The notes beneath the pieces are model-generated. The model had not been told where the DNA came from. It ran no database searches and saw only the letters and a program-made list of their open reading frames with translations. From contig JARUPZ010000035.1 in assembly GCA_031213475.1 (NCBI GenBank), forward strand, positions 2,765,453 through 2,829,452: a DNA stretch of 64,000 bases, read 5' to 3'. The position numbers and the translations under genes were made by a program. This document shows positions 58,001 through 64,000 of the stretch, in pieces (positions within the stretch are counted from its first letter, which is position 1; the number at the start of each line of letters is the position of its first letter). The stretch comes from Nereocystis luetkeana. Taxonomy: Eukaryota > Sar > Phaeophyceae > Laminariales > Laminariaceae.

Positions 58001-61000
58001 AATTATTCACTGTGATCAATTTCACCCACCGGCTCAGGTAATCAATTTCCGTAGTGAATTATTCACCCGTATTGCTTGCGTAGCGTTTGACATCCCCACC
58101 AAATGCGCAGCATGCACGAGCTTCATCGCTGATCACTCAAAAACACCCCCTCCTAAAAGAAGAACACCAAGGGAAGCCAAAACGCAAAAGGGTATATAAA
58201 AAACGAATCGTCGCCTCCGGTGTTTTTTTAACCTCTTCTCCCCTCTTTCCGGAGCTCCGCGGGTTCACACCGGGTCGGGGGAAACAATATAGGATACTAA
58301 ATGTTGAAGATCATGCTGCACATTGTCGGATGGCAAGATAAATAATAATAAGAACGAAACACATACGACACTCTCTCCTTGCTGGCGATTGGAAGCATGT
58401 TTTTGCCTTTTCTTTCTTTTTTTAACATCGCTTTTTACTTGGCAGCATTTAGTGCGAGTTATAAAACATAGGGCCGGGGAGCATCAACCATGTGAGTTGG
58501 GGAAAGTAACGGTTGCTTCCAGGCATAAAATACGGCAGGTCTGGCCGGAAAAAGGCACACACACACGCGGTCCTCGCTGTTGGCATGGAGTGGTGCCAAC
58601 GTGCGGCCTCTTTCAGGACGCCAACAAAGGGAAGTCGTGGTGGTGCGCAGTGCCACTCACCTCTTGGTTATGTCAATGAACACGTCGTCGAGTGTGTTGG
58701 CCGTGCCCCGCCCACCCCCGGCTCCGCCTGCTACTCCGATCTCCGGCCACCGCCAGTGGCAAAGCTGCCATCGGTGGCAAAGCTGGGCCCTCGCAATCAG
58801 CGCAATAGCCGCCGCCCCCCCCCCTCCTCGCTTCGGGTCCCTCCACTCTCGCGAGCTGCTCCTGCTGAGGTTGGAGTTGAAGTTCCATCTCCTTCGCGCA
58901 CTCTTCGGATGGGCGACAGAAGAAGAAGCAGCGATCGCTCGTTCAACAGCGTACAAAGCCAGTCTGGCGTCCTTCAGGTACCGTTCGGCAAACTTTGCGT
59001 AGAACGCCCACAGAAGCCACGTCCCACCATCATCGTCGTGACGATGGGCAGCAGCGGGGAAGGAGAGGGAGGGGTCGTGGAGTCGAGGGCGTGCCGTCCC
59101 CGCCGTCTCTCGACTCATCCTGGAGGGCGAAGATGCGCCAGTTCTTCTCGGCAATCTTGGCGGACGGGCTCGAACTTGGAACTTCAGAACGGAACGCAGG
59201 AGCGCGTCTGCTCTCAGAACGGCCCTGTTTTGTTTTGTTGTGAGACACATGGGCGAAATGAATGGAGAATGAACGACGGGGGGGAGGAGGGAGGGAGGGA
59301 GGGAGGGAGGGAGATCATCCTACTCTGACACGAGTTTCACCTTGTATGGAATAGAATAGATTCTCCTATTTTTGACACGAGATAACGTTGTATGGGAGGT
59401 AGATTCTCTTACTTTTTACACGAAGTCACATCGTGAGTATGTCAATAAGTTTTGTTCTGCCCAGTCTATTCCGTTGCTTTGCATCATACCGTACCTTTCG
59501 TATTTCGGGCTTGTTTCCAATTCGTACTCGCGTAATACATGAGTGCGCCTACGGGATTCATTGGTTTGAGACGCGGAAAAACGATACATGTAGATCGGGC
59601 GGTGGGAGGGAGCGAGATCATCCTATTCTGACACGTGTTCGCCAGGTATGTAAAATAGGTCGCGTGTAATTTGGAGCTCAGGATGAGGGTTCAGGAGGTT
59701 TGTCCTTCCCATCTCATTCGTTTACTTTTCATCTCACTTTCGTTTTTTAGTTTTTTTCCCATTCCAACGATTACCTTCGCCCTATTTCTCCAGCTCCCTC
59801 CCTACACAGCGACTTTCCATGGCACTCTCATGGTAATCATTGGGTCACATACACCAGGCACCCCGCGGGGTCACATATACAAGGTGCCCCCCCCCCCCCC
59901 CCCCCCCCCAGGACCAATCGCGCACAGAATTCAGTATTGCCTTCCCTCTTCGGCTCGCGCAGAATCGATTGTTGTACTTCTATGTCAGTACCGTTTACCC
60001 ATTCGTATTCGTATAACTAAAAACCTACGCGAATGACACCAATACAGAGGAAACCACGAACGTCGTAAGAAACCTCGCGGCACCAAGTTCTTCACACATC
60101 GGCAAGACCATCTACAGTTCATCTACAGATAGATCATGATATAGATATTTCAGGGCAGATAGATCATTCCTGATCTGTGTGATCCACAGTTCATGCTGTT
60201 CGGTGGGAGCCGTGTGACCTGCACCATCTACGGTGGGGTATATATCTCTTGAGTTGGATCGGTACTCTATACAAATCCTGCACCACCCTAGAGAAGGTTA
60301 GGATCTAGATGATCTGTAGGGGATCGTGTAAAATGCTATCAGGCGCGCGAGGGAGCACATCATTAGTATGGAACGGATGGCGTTACAGAAGTGTTCGCGC
60401 ATCGTCGGAGAGCGGGTGCGTATGCGTGTGATCGCATCTGAGTACAGAGGGGGGTGAGGGTGGAGTCAGGATGATGCTTCGATAATAAGGGTCATTCTCA
60501 AAGAAATAAAAACGATAAATGTCGCGAGTCGCGACTAAACACACGTGGCGTTTTCGCGAATCGCGATTGATAATTGTCACGAATCCCGATGTCGTCTACT
60601 ATTTTTTTGTTAAATAAGTTCACACTACGTAACTCGAGCCGTGAAATAATATATTTCATGCACCCACATACCCATAATTTATGAACACGTAACCAAATAT
60701 TTACACATGTTGTCAGTTCGGATGACTCAGGCCCGGGTAGGACATTGAAAAGGTTTTGGGGGGAAAAACATTAAAGGAAAAATGTTTTTGGTCGCAGTTC
60801 ATGGCGGTAACAAAACAAACAAACAAAAACCCTGAGGTACAACTGTTTTTGACAACGTGACGCAACAGCACCAATTTGCGAAATGTCAAGAACTACGATT
60901 AACCCTCCAAGGGCTGCAGTTCCGTTTTGGGGACAAACCACTTAACATTCGAGTGGTTTGTCCCCAGAACGGAGCTGCAGCACTAAAAGGGTGAAAAAAC

Positions 61001-61922
61001 AATCGTGCTTTTCTTTCATTTTCTTCCCCAATCCTATAAGAGAAATGATTGCAGCGCTTTCTCTCACGGGCGGCTTTGGGGGGGTGGGTGGCTTCGCTCG
61101 GAATCGGAGGTCGTTCGCATTCTTAAACCGCGTCCTTGATTAATTGCGCCCACCGATACATGCGAACGAACCAATATTCGTACCTCGAAGATGCCCGGTT
61201 GTCTTTGCATGGTCCGACTTGCTCCAGCAGGCAAAACGCTAGGTGCACCTGCCGAGCAGTATACCGAGAGAGGGCGCTTGTCGTATGACTTTGATATTTG
61301 TCGCTGTATTTTCTCGCTATGCGTATTTCCGACAAGGTGCCTCATTTTCGCTCCTGACTTTCTCTCTTGTGGAGCACAGCGTCGGCGCATTTTATCAACA
61401 TTAAACGAGTAGCTATCGCGGGGTTCGTTGTCCCCTGTCGAGCGATTTAGTACGTGTGACATTACTAAAAGGCCAGCTGTGGTCGGTATTAAAATTGGCA
61501 AGGTATCTTGTTCGACTTTTTTTTTCATGTCCGCGCCCCGGGGTTTACTCTGTGTTTGTTTTCTCAGAGCTCTCTCGGTATCGTTTTCCCTCTATCGCCT
61601 AAACTAACAATCCACGCAACATAGCTCAAGCAATTACTTCTTTAATTTTATCCACCCCTAGCCCAATACAGGACGATCTCGTGCGCGTCGGAGATGGACG
61701 TTAAGTAAACCACACTCCGCTTAGGTCACGAATGGGTGGGTTTCACCCCCCCCCATACCCTCCTGTTTCTGCATCGCCGCACATACAAAGCGACACAAAA
61801 TACTGCAACTCGAGTCATTAACTAACTATTTTCACCCCCCCCTCCCCTCTTGTTTACACGTGGCCGCAGCTGCAACCAATACAGCTTGTCGTTAATTGTG
61901 GTGATGACACCCGTGACGTCCT
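47693..61922 (-). CDS. Large tetratricopeptide-repeat (TPR) protein, 5' end not found
   Basis: Ten exons on the minus strand chain in phase: 61922-61858, 61248-61184, 59224-58661, 57610-57334, 54604-54184, 52601-51764, 50993-50864, 50301-50194, 48678-48584 and 47837-47693 (TAA stop). They give about 900 aa with no ATG at the front, so one or more 5' exons are missing. TPR-like helix pairs recur: WAFYAKFAERYLKDARLALY; YPQEPSAHTALGYFLLSEHG; AEALLERALELEPFHVPTLT; VLAQVRAAKGRRTSAISLFR; RQAELLFLEVLDAEPTTYGA. The repeats are split by low-complexity insertions: an Ala run, Ser/Pro-rich stretches, and a Glu run encoded by a GAG repeat near 51880-51925. The last exons encode a basic segment and a coiled-coil-like helix (ATRLEERLEGAQRSVKLLER), then a short non-repeat tail ending WAAMHLLR. 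TPR proteins are scaffolds for protein-protein contacts; no enzymatic motif is seen and I do not recognise a named orthologue. The 51764 donor and the 50301-50194 exon are the least certain. Confidence 0.7.
48679..50193. other. TPR gene intron 8
   Basis: Holds a GC-rich patch with a GGGGGCGAAGCCCCC hairpin (49315-49329) and one GATC-rich MITE at 49560-49810; no exon. Confidence 0.5.
49560..49810. repeat. GATC-rich MITE, forward copy
   Basis: CACGATGATCTACTGTGG, TTCCCTGGGTTGGATCTG, AGATCCTGCACAGC and AACGGCAGGCTAGGATCTA in family order. Confidence 0.6.
50302..51763. other. TPR gene introns 6 and 7 with the small exon between
   Basis: Apart from the exon at 50993-50864 the only notable content is a fold-back element at 50459-50538, with TACCACCCTGGGCGGAAGTA and an inverted TTTCCGTTCGGAGTGGTG end, and an (AT)n run near 50359. 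Confidence 0.5.
52602..54183. other. TPR gene intron 5
   Basis: Holds a GATC-rich MITE copy with 10-bp tandem runs (GAGCTGTAT and GATCTGTAT units at 53078-53200) and otherwise no recognised feature. Confidence 0.5.
53000..53350. repeat. GATC-rich MITE with expanded GATCTGTAT tandem runs
   Basis: The GTATGATCTG segment usually present once or twice is expanded to runs; the GTTGCCGGGTGGGAGCC and AACGGCAGG cores follow. Confidence 0.65.
54641..55560 (+). repeat. Poly-G/GTACTCGAT repeats, two copies
   Basis: Copies start behind G tracts at 54650-54666 and 55036-55076. Shared segments include CCGTAGTCATATGGCC, CGGGTTTTCACCGACC, GGCGAGTCGCATGAAGGG and CATCCTACTAAGAACCGCTT. The second carries the TGCCTCGTGGGTGCC 3' part to about 55560. 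Confidence 0.75.
56060..56290. repeat. GATC-rich MITE, forward copy
   Basis: TGTAGCCGGGTGGGACCCC, TTTCCCGGGTTGGATGGG, AATCCTGCGCATAGCC, CAACGGCAGGAG, ending ATCTGTCCGAGGTATGG. Confidence 0.6.
57050..57300. repeat. GATC-rich MITE, forward copy
   Basis: TTTCAGGGCAGATATATTTC, GTTGTCGGGCGGGAGCC and ACAGATCCTCCTGCACG in family order. Confidence 0.55.
57611..58660. other. TPR gene intron 3
   Basis: About 1.05 kb with GTGAGT donor and CCTCAG acceptor. It contains a 45-bp block at 58301-58345 that recurs at 63879-63925; otherwise no recognised feature. Confidence 0.5.
59225..61183. other. TPR gene intron 2
   Basis: Holds (GGGA)n at about 59281-59312, a C homopolymer at 59887-59909, one GATC-rich MITE (60100-60340) and one TTAA-type MITE (60899-60992). 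Confidence 0.55.
60899..60992. mobile_element. TTAA-type palindromic MITE (copy 11)
   Basis: TTAA then CCCTCCAAGGGCTGCAGTTC; right arm CGGAGCTGCAGCACTAAAAG. Left flank is TTAA, right flank GTGA. Confidence 0.7.
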
Positions 61923-61936
61923 CTACCGGTTGCCGG

Positions 61937-63087
61937 GGGGGGGGGGGGGCGTACTCATTTGTTGCTTGCGTTCGTCGTTTGACCATTGACCACGCATCCC
62001 TTTCTAGATGGAGCACCGTTGGGGGGGGGGGGGGGGGGGGGTACTCGATAGGAGAGATGTACTCGATCTCATGCATGGCCGTAGTCGTATGACCATAGAC
62101 CCTCGCATCCCTACAATGCCGGGACGGAGCATGTCGGGTTTTCACCAACCAGGCAGACATTGCTTGCACCAAGCGCGAAGCGCCGTGAGGTGTCTGGCGA
62201 GTCGCATGAAGGGTGAGCTGCATCCTACTAAGAACCGCTTCTGAGGCGGGCTTGAACATGGATGACAGCTTCAATGAGTTGATTTGATTTCCGGTGTCGG
62301 CATTTCCAGAGACAGCAATGGGGGTACTATGTAACTGCCTCTTGGGTGCCTTACCTTGAACACTACGTGATGCGATCATTCCCAATTGTGCGGGATAAGG
62401 TTATTTACCTCGCACAAATGATCTAACTCGACAACCAGCTCTGGGCGACCACCAAAAAAACAAAAAAACGGTACCCTGGTTGCCTAGCTCACGTGGTGAG
62501 CGGCGTGTTTTACAGTGTCATTGCCAACCGACGCCAACCCAACCTATAAAAAATAGGGGGGGGGGCGGGGGGGGTGTACTCGATGGGAGATGTGTTATCG
62601 ATCAAATGCATGGCCGTAGTCGTACAACCATACACCCTCGCATCCCTGCAATGCCGGGACGGAGCACGTCGGGTTTTCACCGACCAGGCAGACATTGCTT
62701 GCACCGAGCGCGAAGCACCGTGAGGTATCCGGCGAGTCGCATGAAGGGTGAGCTGCATCCTACTAAGAACCGCTTTTGAGGCGGACTTGCATGTGGGCGA
62801 CAGCTTCAATGAGTAGATTCAATTTCCGGTGTAGGCATTTCCAGAGACAGCAATGGGAGTACTATGTAACTGCCTCTTGGGTTGCCTTTCCACAAACACT
62901 ACGTGATACCATCATTCCCACTTGTGCGGAGTAAAGTTTGTTCACCTCGCACAAACAATCTAACAAGACAACCAGCTGCGACCGATCGCCAAAAAAAAAT
63001 AAAAATAAGTGGTACCCTGCCTGTCCAGCTCACGTAGTGAGCGGCGTGTTTTACAGTGTCGTTGCCAACCGACGCCAACCTAACGGG
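61937..63087 (+). repeat. Tandem pair of full-length poly-G/GTACTCGAT repeat units
   Basis: A companion unit (61937-62022) is followed by two units of about 530 bp, 62022-62554 and 62555-63087, each opening with a G tract and closing GAGCGGCGTGTTTTACAGTG, GCCAACCGACGCCAACC. A new G tract follows. This is the best view of the whole repeat. Confidence 0.75.
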
Positions 63088-63671
63088 GGGGGTCATCTCC
63101 AGGTCAAGCTACACAATGATAATTCATGTATGATAGTTATTGTATAATAATTGATATTCGATAATCAGTGCTTAATGTATGCTTCCTAGCGTATGATAAT
63201 TGATGTACTTCGAAGTATGATAACCAATGTAGGGTATGGGTGGGCGAAATTTTAGTATTCTAGCACTTAAATTATGAATAATGTGAGTTCATGAGTTGTT
63301 TGTTTTCAGGAGGTAGAAGTGAGTTAATGTCTTGAAGTAGAATTGTCACGATGGTGTGAATTCGTGAACTGTTTGTATTTAGGAGGTGAAAATGAATCGG
63401 CGTCTTGAATTAGAATGGTTCCTACAAACGAACAATTCACAAGCTGCCACTATTATTATTAACAACTCAAGTCGATATTTTAGTCGGATGCTATCATCTT
63501 GTGCCTCGGAGTTGGAAATGAAATCAAAGCCTTGAAATTAGTGTGGATTGTTAATAATACCGGCCCTTAGATGGCAGCAGTTTGTATGGTACCAGGTGCA
63601 TTTTTTTAAACAGAGGCACAACACCAGCCGTCGACGTAAACCCGTGCCAATCCATTTCACCTTCATCCTAA

Positions 63672-63985
63672 CCCTTTTAGGAACGCAGTCCCGTTCTGGG
63701 GACAAACTAATCAGCAGTTTAGGATTTAAGGATAGAACGTAATGAGAAGGAAGGAGCAAATACAGCAAATAGAGTAGACAAGCTGAAAGTTGGCACGGAA
63801 GGGAGGTAGACTTGGTGCATGGGTTTCCTTTTGTTTCCGAGGTTTTCTTCTTTCGGGAAAGTTATGAGTGATCCATGTTGAAGATCATGCTGCACATTGT
63901 CGGATGGCAAGAGAAATAATAATAATTACAGTAGAGATTTATTGGTTTGGCTTGCCCCCGAAACGGGACTCCAGTCCTAAACGCT
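63672..63985. mobile_element. TTAA-type palindromic MITE split by a 230-bp insertion
   Basis: The left arm (CCTTTTAGGAACGCAGTCCC, 63672-63710) and right arm (CGAAACGGGACTCCAGTCCT, 63945-63985) are about 235 bp apart instead of adjoining. The inserted segment ends in a block also found at 58301-58345, so it is itself a repeat. Confidence 0.6.
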
Positions 63986-64000
63986 GAATCGGAGGCGAAG

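Larger units (their letters stand above)
61923..64000. other. Right-edge segment upstream of the last TPR exon found
   Basis: Poly-G/GTACTCGAT repeats fill 61937-63090, then AT-rich sequence and an interrupted TTAA-type MITE. No further TPR exon was recognised, so the true 5' end is missed here or outside the window. Confidence 0.45.

Noticed and set aside
58580-59328. Plus-strand ORFs of 140 and 271 codons
   Set aside because: They are antisense shadows of the TPR exon 59224-58661.

Overview
The window reads as nuclear DNA of a photosynthetic stramenopile (heterokont alga), plausibly a brown alga or a relative. Genes are split into many small, GC-rich exons with GT-AG introns of 0.6 to 8.3 kb. 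Two predicted proteins begin with secondary-plastid presequences: a signal peptide followed by an ASAF-like cleavage motif (DAFVP and SASAFLP). The species cannot be fixed from sequence alone.

Five protein genes alternate in strand (- + - + -). All exon joins below were checked by hand for splice dinucleotides and reading phase. (1) 946-11389, minus: front part of a CYP38/TLP40-like thylakoid-lumen cyclophilin, running off the left edge. (2) 11656-23457, plus: complete divergent-loop cyclophilin A, 172 aa in four exons. (3) 27098-40751, minus: Prx6-type peroxiredoxin, about 234 aa in six exons, with an altered active-site motif. (4) 41051-44762, plus: complete plastid-targeted parvulin-type prolyl isomerase, 185 aa in three exons. 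(5) 47693-61922, minus: large TPR protein of at least 900 aa in at least ten exons, 5' end not found.

Genes 1/2 and 3/4 are head-to-head pairs with only about 270 and 300 bp between start codons, so shared promoters are likely. Three of the five genes are prolyl isomerases of two unrelated folds and a fourth is a peroxidase, so the locus looks like a protein-folding and redox neighbourhood.

Most of the remaining sequence is introns and intergenic DNA filled with non-autonomous repeats: a palindromic MITE with TTAA target duplications (piggyBac-like), a CCATAGT-ended MITE, a GATC-rich MITE of about 290 bp, a poly-G/GTACTCGAT repeat, other fold-back families, tRNA-derived SINEs, one LINE fragment, and several minisatellites. 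Two short motifs, TACCWGGTA and TACTGCTGTA, recur far above chance outside any obvious repeat. No rRNA gene, CRISPR array or bacterial-type operon is visible.
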